Of a stretch of DNA of 14,829 nt, positions 6,964 to 14,032 are shown in pieces. Below the pieces are notes generated by a model. The model ran no database searches, was not told where the DNA came from, and saw only the letters and a program-made list of their open reading frames with translations. Source of the stretch: Polyangiaceae bacterium (lineage in GTDB: Bacteria > Myxococcota > Polyangia > Polyangiales > Polyangiaceae); the NCBI GenBank assembly GCA_025936205.1, contig JAICTU010000211.1:1-14829 (forward strand), read 5' to 3'. Position 1 is the stretch's first letter. Each line of letters begins with the position of its first letter. The position numbers were made by a program, and so were the translations under genes.

Positions 6964-7383
6964 CTAGCTCAGCCAGTTCTGGACGAGTAGGCCTGGCACG
7001 CGCGAGAACTCCGTGAGGTTGTGAGTGACCAGGGTGAGGCCGAGCGCTCGGGCATGCGCCGCGATGATCAGATCGTTTGGCCCGATCGGGCATCCAGACG
7101 TCTCCAACCTGACCCGGATCTCCGCATAGTGCGTATCGACGGGCGTTTCGAGCGCAAGGATCGGCAGAACGGACAACACGGCTTCGACTTGTTGCGTGAG
7201 ACGCGCGGATCGTTTCCTCGCGGCTCCGAACCGCAGCTCGGCAGCAACCAACAGACTGACGCAGACAGTCTCTTCGCCAACCTCGGCGATGCGGTCCCGA
7301 ATGACCCCTTGGGGATAGCGGACCAGGTGCGATACGATGTTGGTATCGAGGAGGAACTGAAGCGACTCCATGGCGACGGTCAC
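6964..7383 (-). CDS. vapC: VapC-type PIN-domain ribonuclease toxin
   Basis: This 139-residue protein is a complete PIN toxin, a metal-dependent RNase; family members cut tRNA or rRNA and halt translation. Active-site positions are visible: D13 in FLLDTN, E49 in VAAELRFGA, D104 in GPNDLIIAAHA, and the closing THNLTEF (121-126). The spacing and length match VapC of the tRNA(fMet)-cleaving style (LDTN-I-x-S), though the target cannot be read from sequence. The GTG start shares one base with the antitoxin TAG stop, a coupling typical of vapBC; ATG at 7371 is an alternative that would drop four residues. An intrinsic terminator lies downstream. Nothing suggests inactivation, in contrast to the broken PIN gene at 258-368. 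Confidence 0.9.
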   Translation of the reverse strand: MTVAMESLQFLLDTNIVSHLVRYPQGVIRDRIAEVGEETVCVSLLVAAELRFGAARKRSARLTQQVEAVLSVLPILALETPVDTHYAEIRVRLETSGCPIGPNDLIIAAHARALGLTLVTHNLTEFSRVPGLLVQNWLS

Positions 7384-7649
7384 TATCGATCGATGTCGAT
7401 GTCATCCAAAGGGAGAAGCGCTTCGTCGACGTCCGGCAGTTCCTCGTCCAGCGGCTGTAGCTCTGCGAGCGTCTCGAGAAGCCCTCGCTTTTTTGTGATG
7501 GGTTCGATGATCAGCCGATTGCCCTCACGGTGGACCAGCACCTCGTCTCCCGGCAATTCGAACACCTTCGGGATGCGCAACGCCTGGTTGCGCCCATTTC
7601 GAAACAGGGATGCGCGCCGTGGTTCCGTGGGTGGTCCGCTAGTTGGCAT
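7383..7649 (-). CDS. vapB: VapB-type antitoxin
   Basis: This is an 88-residue antitoxin of the AbrB-like VapB kind. RASLFRNGRNQALRIP (about 13-28) and FELPGDEVLVHREGNRLII form the swapped-hairpin DNA-binding domain. The acidic tail LDEELPDVDEALLPLDDIDI would cover the toxin active site. I prefer ATG 7649 over ATG 7661 because 7661 lies inside the predicted -10 box and transcription should begin at about 7650. There is no Shine-Dalgarno sequence, so translation may be leaderless. The 12-base palindrome TGGCATATGCCA spans the start codon and is the likely autoregulatory site. Overlap with vapC couples the pair. Confidence 0.88.
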   Translation of the reverse strand: MPTSGPPTEPRRASLFRNGRNQALRIPKVFELPGDEVLVHREGNRLIIEPITKKRGLLETLAELQPLDEELPDVDEALLPLDDIDIDR

Positions 7650-7655
7650 ATGCCA
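7644..7655. promoter_or_regulatory. Palindromic operator over the vapB start
   Basis: TGGCATATGCCA is a perfect 12-base palindrome centred on the vapB start codon and overlapping the expected transcription start. VapBC complexes commonly repress by binding such sites. Binding itself is inferred. Confidence 0.6.
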
Positions 7656-7656
7656 T

Positions 7657-7684
7657 AGCATAGGCCGAAATGATTTCTCGTCAA
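7657..7684 (-). promoter_or_regulatory. Sigma-70-like promoter of vapBC
   Basis: On the minus strand TTGACG (7684-7679) and TATGCT (7662-7657) are separated by 16 bases. The -35 box matches consensus at 5 of 6 positions and the -10 at 4 of 6. The predicted start of transcription is at about 7650, next to the vapB ATG. Confidence 0.65.
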
Positions 7685-8139
7685 GGGACGCCTTGCAAGC
7701 GGCGACTGGACCTCGCCGATCTCACAAACGTTCGCACTTTCGCGATCTCCGTGCCTGCCGCTCCGAGGGCTCGGCAGAGAACGGCCTAATCTGGGGGCGA
7801 TTCGTCGCAATGAACGCAAAGACTCGAGAGCTCCGTTGGATCTGGAGTTCGCTGCCTTCGGCTGAGGCTACTGGTGTATTGTGCGATAAGCGAAGGGAGC
7901 CGACGCAGGCCGGCGCCGTCTACAAGGATGCCACAGCGCTGGCCGAGCGCACACAAGGCGATGTGGCCGGCGCAACTCCAGGCCAGCCTCGGGAGCGCTC
8001 CGCGAAGTAGATCACCTCGTCCCTTGTTTCCGCCTTCATCAGCGATTCCGCGACGGCGGACCAGGGGGCAAAGGGAGGGTCGGAGAGCGACGTTCAGCGG
8101 AGACTAGGCGAGAAGGTCATCCTCGAAGTAGCGTGCCGC
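7685..8139. other. Spacer with no recognisable feature
   Basis: This stretch of about 450 bases lies between the vapBC promoter and the 731-residue gene. A plus-strand frame crosses part of it but continues antisense to vapBC and has no domain. A phrase at about 7840 (CTGGAGTTCGCTGCC) faintly resembles the family 1 tail. No clear promoter for the downstream gene was found. Confidence 0.5.
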
Positions 8140-10335
8140 ATGGCCACTCTTCGTTTTGAGCCCATCGCCAGTCAACTGGCCAAAGTCCTGTCTCCGGCGT
8201 TGCTGTTTCCGCGCGAAGCTCTCGAGCGCATCGCACAGCAACAGCTGGAAGGCTCGGACGCCTGGACTCCGGAGTTGAGAGACTTCATGGGTCATTACAC
8301 GGAGCTGGTTCGAGCGGCGCATTCGTTGCTCGAAGCGCCTCAGTTCGATCGCCTTGCGTGGCTGAGCGAGGAGCTGGACGACGAGTATTCGCCCGGAGGA
8401 CCGCCGCTGAGCCCCATTTACGACTCCTACTCCGTGCAACACGTGCTGGCCGAGGTGCCACAAGGCCTTGCTCGCGAGACGCCATATTCGGTGCTGGCGC
8501 GGCTATTGAGCGGAGACACCGCCCGAACTCGACTGTGTGCTCTCGCTCGCTGCCTGGCGGATTCTCACCTGGATCTGTATCAAGTGCTGCGGGCGAGCGA
8601 TCTGCAGTCGGAGCTCCAGCCGGTTCGCGGTGGACCGGCGTTTTCGGCGCAGCTTACCGGCCCCTTCCTGCGCACTGGAGACCTGATTCTGGCCCGGGTG
8701 CTAGCGTTTGGCGACAGCCGAGTCATCGCGGACTCACCGTATCTGCTCGAAGCGACGCAGCGCGACTGGCTGGACTACCTGGACCGCGTTCAGCGGCGCG
8801 GCCAATTGGAGCAAGCTACGCCAGCGAGCAGCTCGACCGGCTCGAGCTGGGCGAAGCTGAGCTCGAAGCAGGCGGCTCGCCGCCGTAAGCAACAGAAGCT
8901 CACTGCGGGTCGCCGCAGTCCTGGCGAGATGGTTGCGGCCCATCTGAAATATGGCGCTGACGAGCGCTTCTGGCCCGAGTTCATCATGGATGGGTACGCG
9001 GGGGAGCGTAACGGCATCGTGCGCCTCGCGGGAGTACCGGATCGGGCGGAATCGCTCCCGCATGGCCAGCACTTCACCGGCGTCAAGGAAGAGGATCAGG
9101 TGCCGGCCATGCACCGCGTACGAATGCGCGTCTCGGCCATCGCACGAGAGCAGGGCATCCTCGAGCGAGAGAAGCGAGCCCTCGCCGAGGCGGCGCGGAA
9201 GCTCGGTGTGGAGCAGCTCCAGCTGTACGAGGGCGACGAATTTCTATTGAGAGCATACTGTACGCTCGGCGCGCGTTCGGACCATGGAGCGACCGCACTG
9301 GAGCTCGTGGGTCAGGAACAAGACTTGGCTCCTGACGAGCGGACGGCCATTGCTTCGATTCAAGGCGGCCGCTTTGCAGTACTGCAGGTGCGGCACATCC
9401 AACTCGACGAAGGCATCGATGCTATGGATGTGTTGCGCTCGCGCAAGGTGCACATTCGGGAGCGCTCCGCGACGCGCCAGCTGGCGCTCGGTGATTTAGT
9501 CCTCGGCTGGATCTGCGACGAGGGTACAGGCGACTGGACCCTGGAGGGCGGCGTTCTACATGTGCCCGCGCTTGTGGCACAATGGGTCAGCGATACGGCT
9601 CTACGCCTGTGGAATGAGCGTCGAGCCGAGGTGCCGCGCGAGGCGCCCGAGCAGCGCGCCATTGAGATCGTGATCCCATTGCTCGCGCACATCCAGTGGT
9701 TGAGAAAGAATCCGCCACTGCCTGCTCTTTACAATACGCATGGTGAGCCACTGCAGCTCGCAACCGCGCGCTACTCGGTGCGCGATCTCGCGCGAGCGCG
9801 AGCCGGTCTGCAAAAGCTCTTCCACCCGCGAGGTGACGATCGGTTTACCTGGCTGGATCACGGAGGCGTTTCGCTTGCCGAGATCGAACTCTCGAATTCG
9901 AACCTCACGGTGCGTGTCAACTCGCTCGAACGCCTGGGCGCCGCGAAGGAGCGGATCGAAGCGGAGCTCGGTGATACCGTCCGAGCCAGCCTCGGCACCC
10001 TCGACGGCGACTCTGATGCGCTGCATGCTCGCGCCCGAGAAACCGGCGCAATAGAGGCGCCGCTCGACCTCACTAGCCAGCCTGCACACGTTGTCGAGCA
10101 GCTCCACGGAATGCTGCTCGAACAGATCAAGCGCAACTTCGACACTCCGATTCCAGCCTTTAAGGGCAGGAGTCTACGCCAGGTGGCGCGTAGCAAGTCC
10201 AGCGCCGACGCCGTCAGCTGGCTGCGCGAACAGGAGCGCATTCTGAAAGCCAACCCGCAACTGAAGGCGCTCGACACGCGGCCGCTCTGGCAGGAGCTCG
10301 GATTGGAGTACCGTGGTCTGCAGAGTGACCCCTGA
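8140..10335 (+). CDS. Uncharacterised 731-residue protein with repeated GDLxL modules
   Basis: I do not recognise a named function. Visible regions are: an N-terminal helical part (1-150); a module with LRTGDLILARVL (177-188); a basic linker rich in R, K and Q (240-256); a helical segment (325-360); a second module with RERSATRQLALGDLVLGWI (440-458); VRVNSLERLGAAKERIEAEL (591-610); and a C-terminal part with DTPIPAFKGRSLRQVAR (668-684). The last elements resemble a layout I recall from SEC-C-like proteins of myxobacteria (a GDL module, an NSxER helix, then PxPALxGxTPREA). No cysteine-rich SEC-C zinc site is present, so this is inference. ATG 8140 is the only start, since the frame is open upstream to 8007 without ATG, GTG or TTG. 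No signal peptide or membrane segment is seen, so it is probably cytosolic. It lies upstream of the TA-helicase operon. Confidence 0.85.
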   Translation: MATLRFEPIASQLAKVLSPALLFPREALERIAQQQLEGSDAWTPELRDFMGHYTELVRAAHSLLEAPQFDRLAWLSEELDDEYSPGGPPLSPIYDSYSVQHVLAEVPQGLARETPYSVLARLLSGDTARTRLCALARCLADSHLDLYQVLRASDLQSELQPVRGGPAFSAQLTGPFLRTGDLILARVLAFGDSRVIADSPYLLEATQRDWLDYLDRVQRRGQLEQATPASSSTGSSWAKLSSKQAARRRKQQKLTAGRRSPGEMVAAHLKYGADERFWPEFIMDGYAGERNGIVRLAGVPDRAESLPHGQHFTGVKEEDQVPAMHRVRMRVSAIAREQGILEREKRALAEAARKLGVEQLQLYEGDEFLLRAYCTLGARSDHGATALELVGQEQDLAPDERTAIASIQGGRFAVLQVRHIQLDEGIDAMDVLRSRKVHIRERSATRQLALGDLVLGWICDEGTGDWTLEGGVLHVPALVAQWVSDTALRLWNERRAEVPREAPEQRAIEIVIPLLAHIQWLRKNPPLPALYNTHGEPLQLATARYSVRDLARARAGLQKLFHPRGDDRFTWLDHGGVSLAEIELSNSNLTVRVNSLERLGAAKERIEAELGDTVRASLGTLDGDSDALHARARETGAIEAPLDLTSQPAHVVEQLHGMLLEQIKRNFDTPIPAFKGRSLRQVARSKSSADAVSWLREQERILKANPQLKALDTRPLWQELGLEYRGLQSDP

Positions 10336-10423
10336 GCCTCGCGCCCGCCGCCGGAGACGTGCTGGCAAGCTCGACTATCGGATCAGTGGTGCCTTCGACA
10401 GCCTCAGGGCGCTCATGGAGGAC

Positions 10424-10565
10424 GGTTCGAATTCATTGCATTGGTGGAGGCGCGAAGCCGCGCTTCGGCACGGATGCCGCAAATGCAATAATTCCCAGAG
10501 GATGGTGTGGAGCCCCCGCGGCCGGGGGCCAGACAGAGTGGACACGATTGCGAGCAATTCGAACC
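10424..10565. repeat. Family 1 TIR repeat, copy E (full)
   Basis: The arms GGTTCGAATT (10424-10433) and AATTCGAACC (10556-10565) are perfect inverted repeats bounding 142 bases; one more flanking C/G pair extends the match. The core is diverged but keeps AATTCCCAGAGGAT and GGAGCCCCCG in the places where copies B and C have related words. The tail GGAGGTGGACTTGGAGTTCGC follows. It sits between the 731-residue gene and the TA-helicase operon. Confidence 0.75.
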
Positions 10566-10681
10566 GTTGCGGAGGTGGACTTGGAGTTCGCGGGCAGCGC
10601 GAACCTTCCTGATTTCAATAGGTTGCGGTGACCCCTTTCGGTCGCCTCGCCCGGCCCTCGCGCGTGCGATACCCTGCCCAC

Positions 10682-10933
10682 ATGGCCCAATCGAAGCTTC
10701 CTGAAGACCTCGAACAGCGCCTCCTCGCTTTGGCCCCGGCTGACCGCTTGGCGCTCGCTACCCGGCTACTCGCCAGCGTCGAGGGCCCCGACCCCGATTG
10801 GGACGAAGCTTGGAGCGCCGAGCTGGACCGTCGCGACGCCCAGCTCGATTCAGGCGGCGTCATTGGTATCCCAGCAGCAGAGGTTCATGCAAGCGCCCGA
10901 GCGCGTCTGCGAGCGCGCTCCTCGAAGCCGTGA
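10682..10933 (+). CDS. Addiction-module antitoxin (RelB/ParD-like component)
   Basis: This 83-residue protein resembles the family annotated as putative addiction module component: a helical start LPEDLEQRLLALAPADRLAL, then ATRLLASVEG, PDWDEAWSAELDRR and a C-terminal IPAAEVHASARARLRAR. Such proteins neutralise the RelE/ParE-type toxin encoded next to them. ATG 10682 is chosen because upstream codons (GTG 10628) give arginine- and proline-rich sequence unlike the family. There is no Shine-Dalgarno sequence; GATACC lies 8 bases upstream of the ATG, so a leaderless message is possible but unproven. The stop overlaps the toxin start (GTGA, 10930-10933). Confidence 0.85.
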   Translation: MAQSKLPEDLEQRLLALAPADRLALATRLLASVEGPDPDWDEAWSAELDRRDAQLDSGGVIGIPAAEVHASARARLRARSSKP

Positions 10934-11232
10934 AGCCTGTCATTTACCACCCTGAAGCGAGTGCCGAGTTCGACGCCGCTGTCGAGCGCTACGAGTCACT
11001 CTCCGTCGGCCTGGGCGAGTCATTCGTCGACGAAGTGGAGGCGATCGTCGCTCGCATTGAGGAGTCCCCCGCTCAATTCCCCGTCTGGCAAGGCAACCCA
11101 CGCTTTCGAAAGGCGGTTCTCCCCGAGACATTCCCATTCGTCGTGTTTTTTCGCGAGCTGAATGACTGCATCCGCATCCTTGCGGTCGCTCACGGTGCTC
11201 GCAAGCCCGGGTACTGGGCGCGTCGCAAGTGA
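10930..11232 (+). CDS. RelE/ParE-superfamily toxin
   Basis: This 100-residue toxin of the plasmid-stabilisation (RelE/ParE) superfamily shows IYHPEASAEFDAAVERYE, GLGESFVDEVEAIVARIEES, FRKAVLPETFPFVVFF and a final ILAVAHGARKPGYW. This strand-helix-helix-strand layout, with the closing AVAHxxRxPxYW, is typical. RelE members cut mRNA on the ribosome, while ParE members poison gyrase; sequence alone does not decide which. GTG 10930 overlaps the antitoxin stop by four bases. Unusually, its own stop overlaps the helicase start in the same way (GTGA, 11229-11232), so the pair is built into a three-gene operon. Confidence 0.88.
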   Translation: MKPVIYHPEASAEFDAAVERYESLSVGLGESFVDEVEAIVARIEESPAQFPVWQGNPRFRKAVLPETFPFVVFFRELNDCIRILAVAHGARKPGYWARRK

Positions 11233-13892
11233 GCACTTTCGCGTTCGCGTCGTCGCTGCTTGACCTCACTCCAGGCTACGGACGGCCTGAGCAGCGGTGC
11301 CTGAGACCGTATCAGGAGCGCGTCGTACGTGACTTTCTGACGTTTGCGGACGAGGCCCGGGTCCATTCGGCCGAACGCTTCGGACGCATCATATTGCCGC
11401 CGCGCACCGGAAAGACTGCGATCGCGGCTTGTATCGCTCGAGAGTTGCGGCTGCCGGCCACGTTCCTGGTCCCAACCAAGACGCTCGTCGAGCAGACTGC
11501 GAGCGAGGTGGAAAGCTGGCTGGGAGAGCCGGTGGGAGTGCTGTATTCGGATCGCAAAGAGCCGTTGCCGGGCGGAACGAACGTGACCACCTATGCTCAG
11601 CTCGAACGTTGCCCACCCGCGATATGGAGCGGCCTCGCTCGAGCTCCCCTGGTCTTTGCGGACGAAGCGCACCACACGCTCACCATCGAGCGCTTCCGTC
11701 TGCTCGAGAGCCGCTTTTCGCCCGAAGCTCTGCGCGTCGCGCTGACGGCCACGCCCGACTACGACGAGGTGCGCGCGCTGTGCCGGTTCTTTCCTCGGCT
11801 GATACACGAGCTTCCTCTCGAGGATGCACTCGATCTCGGGCTCATGGCACCACTTCGCGTTTGGGTGCTCGAGGTGGATGCCGATGCGAGCGGCGTACGC
11901 GTGGTGGCTGGCGACTACGAGGACGCCACGCTCGGCTCGGTGATGGGCTCTCAGCTGTTCCTGGATGCGGCCCTGCGACTCCGCTATGCGCCCGCCAACC
12001 GGAACACCCGCGCGCTCGTCACCTGCCGCACTCGCGCCCAAGCGCACCAGCTCACCCGTTTCTTCGAGCGCCACCAGCCCGTGGGGGCTCCTCGCGTCGG
12101 ACTAATTCTGGGAGATACGAAGACCGATCAAAGAAAGCAGCTCCTCGCCGACTTTGAGGCTGGCGCCGTCGATACACTGGTGCAGGTGGGCGTGCTGATT
12201 GAGGGCTGGGACAGTGCGGTTTGCAAGGTCTTGATCGATCTCTCTCCGTCCTTGTCCCTCGTGCGCTCGGCGCAGAAGTACTTTCGCGTCCTGACGGCAC
12301 ACGCCGAGCGCGAAGCTCGTATCTATGTGCTCTTGCCCACGGGGCTCTCGGGTCTACCGATGCTACCCAACGACCTGTTCGGTGCCTCGCTTCGGCACTA
12401 CGAGTGCGGCGCGCTCATAGGGCCGGACGACGCCAGTGAATCCTCGATCAGCGCGCTCGAGTTGCCGCCGCTCGACCGGGTGCGGGCGCGGCCGAAGCTC
12501 GTGCACCACGCTCGGCTCGAGCGTCCGCTCTTGCCACGAGGCGACCGCGCAGCCGTGCTGGAAGTGATTGCACCCTGGCTCGGGGGAAACGCACCGCGCA
12601 CGCTATCGCAGCTACTGCGCCATCGCTTCAACCACCCACTGTTCGTGGGCAGTGGCTACGCGTTGTTGCGCTGGTTGGGATACGCCCCGTCGGTTCGCGG
12701 TATCGAGGCCCTCGTCGCGTGGCTCGAGAGCGGTTTCTCCGGCGACGCCCTGGCGCCAAACGACCAGGCGCTGGATTCCTTGTGGAGCGTGTGCCGCTTC
12801 CCCCGCGCGGCTCGGGACGTGGAGGGTTGCGAGCTCGATCGAGCGCGCATTCGGGCTGCGTGGCGCCAACCCCCATCGACGGATAGACGCGCTGCCGAGA
12901 TCGACGCCGCTCGAGCCGGGTTCCGCGCCGCCACGGGCAGGGGTCTCGGGCCCGCGAGCAACCCCGAGGCCATGCTCATCCAGCGCGAGCTGGAACAATA
13001 CGCGGTGCGGCTACTCTGGACGCTGTCGCCACGCGAGCGTCGCCTATTGGCCCGCCAGTACGGCCTGCTCGATCAGCCGCCCCTTTCGACAACGCGCATT
13101 GCGGAGCTCGAGAGTGTGAGCAGAGGCCGGATCTTCCAGGTCATCAAGGTCGCGCATCGAAAGCTTCAGGCTCGGTGTCATGCCGGCTTCTCGCGCCTTC
13201 CCGCGGGCGTGGCTGCTGGAGCGGTTTCCTCGGGCCTCTTCATTTCGCCGGAGCTGGAGGAGCCGGTGAACGAGTCTGCATCGCCTCGCGCGGTCATTGA
13301 TGCGCCTTACCTGGCGGAGCTCATCGAGTGGTTTGCCAGGGTTCGAGGAGTGGCCGCTTCGACGTGGACCGAGCGCCCGCCCATGTACTCTCCATACCGT
13401 CTGCCTCGGCGCGACGAAAGCGGCCTCGCCTGGCGCAAGCTCTCGCGGCCGCTGCTGCTGGCGGCGTTGTGCGACAACGTCGATCGACTGATCCAGCTTC
13501 TCGAAGACGGCTCACACCGCGCGCGGGGCCAGCGCCTCTCACCCTTGCAGATCATCTTCCCGACCACGCGCGGCGCATCCCTGACCGCACGCGCCATGGC
13601 GGACGAGACTCTCCTGGAGCTACTGCTCGAAGAGCAGCATGGCACCGACTTCTTGGGGAACGAGCACCGGACGTTTGCGGCTCACGTCAAGCTGCAGGAG
13701 ATCGTGCCCGGGGTGGCCCTGCAGTTCATGGGCCACGCGCCACCGGGCAGGTGCTGCTCAGAGCTGCAGCTCGAGGCCCTGGCCATCGACTGGTCTCCCG
13801 CGAATTCGTTGCGCGCGCCACTTGCTGTTGCGCGCGCGCTCGCACGCGTCTGCGAAGAAGCACAGAACACGAGCGGTGCCCGACCCGGGTAG
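11229..13892 (+). CDS. Superfamily II helicase with a sigma-70 region 4-like domain
   Basis: This is an 887-residue protein. Residues about 25-200 form a RecA-like motor: Walker A PPRTGKT (57-63), LVPTKTLVEQ (80-89), Walker B/motif II ADEAHH (144-149) and LTATP (172-176). The second motor domain (about 245-375) has RALVTCRTRAQAHQL, GVLIEGWDSA (321-330) and SAQKYFRVL (347-355), a variant motif VI with F in place of the usual glycine. After a linker, residues about 590-650 read as sigma-70 region 4: LLWTLSPRERRLLARQYGLL, IAELESVSRGRIFQVIKVAH, then RKLQ. Residues about 690-880 are unrecognised. It is probably an ATP-dependent translocase recruited to DNA or RNA polymerase (inference). GTG 11229 overlaps the toxin stop. 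Confidence 0.88.
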   Translation: MSTFAFASSLLDLTPGYGRPEQRCLRPYQERVVRDFLTFADEARVHSAERFGRIILPPRTGKTAIAACIARELRLPATFLVPTKTLVEQTASEVESWLGEPVGVLYSDRKEPLPGGTNVTTYAQLERCPPAIWSGLARAPLVFADEAHHTLTIERFRLLESRFSPEALRVALTATPDYDEVRALCRFFPRLIHELPLEDALDLGLMAPLRVWVLEVDADASGVRVVAGDYEDATLGSVMGSQLFLDAALRLRYAPANRNTRALVTCRTRAQAHQLTRFFERHQPVGAPRVGLILGDTKTDQRKQLLADFEAGAVDTLVQVGVLIEGWDSAVCKVLIDLSPSLSLVRSAQKYFRVLTAHAEREARIYVLLPTGLSGLPMLPNDLFGASLRHYECGALIGPDDASESSISALELPPLDRVRARPKLVHHARLERPLLPRGDRAAVLEVIAPWLGGNAPRTLSQLLRHRFNHPLFVGSGYALLRWLGYAPSVRGIEALVAWLESGFSGDALAPNDQALDSLWSVCRFPRAARDVEGCELDRARIRAAWRQPPSTDRRAAEIDAARAGFRAATGRGLGPASNPEAMLIQRELEQYAVRLLWTLSPRERRLLARQYGLLDQPPLSTTRIAELESVSRGRIFQVIKVAHRKLQARCHAGFSRLPAGVAAGAVSSGLFISPELEEPVNESASPRAVIDAPYLAELIEWFARVRGVAASTWTERPPMYSPYRLPRRDESGLAWRKLSRPLLLAALCDNVDRLIQLLEDGSHRARGQRLSPLQIIFPTTRGASLTARAMADETLLELLLEEQHGTDFLGNEHRTFAAHVKLQEIVPGVALQFMGHAPPGRCCSELQLEALAIDWSPANSLRAPLAVARALARVCEEAQNTSGARPG

Positions 13893-13904
13893 ATACTGTC
13901 GGGC
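13878..13904 (+). terminator. Hairpin spanning the helicase stop codon
   Basis: GCCCGAC (13878-13884) and GTCGGGC (13898-13904) form a perfect 7-base stem with a 13-base loop holding the TAG. No T tract follows, so termination is only a possibility. Confidence 0.3.
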
Positions 13905-13995
13905 TTGGGTACCCGTTCGGCAGAGCACGTCCTCGCCCGCGGCTGGCGGCCGTGATTGAATGCCGCGGGGAGCGGTGTGCGCTCGTAGCCGCGAG

Positions 13996-14016
13996 CGCGC
14001 GGCGTTGCACCGCGCG
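13996..14016. terminator. Hairpin between convergent helicase and IS66 genes
   Basis: CGCGCGG (13996-14002) pairs perfectly with CCGCGCG (14010-14016) across a 7-base loop. It lies between two convergent genes and could stop transcription from either side or belong to the end of the IS66 element. No T tract is present on either strand. Confidence 0.35.
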
Positions 14017-14032
14017 GGGGGCGCTGGCGTCG

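Noticed and set aside
7021..8010. Long plus-strand frame (329 codons)
   Set aside because: Most of it is antisense to vapBC, whose proteins are clearly real. It is serine- and arginine-rich and has no domain.
10424..10565. GGTTCGAATT as a tRNA T-loop or integron attC site
   Set aside because: No acceptor, D or anticodon arms surround it, and the ends lack the GTTRRRY/RYYYAAC core sites of attC. The same word recurs as a repeat terminus.
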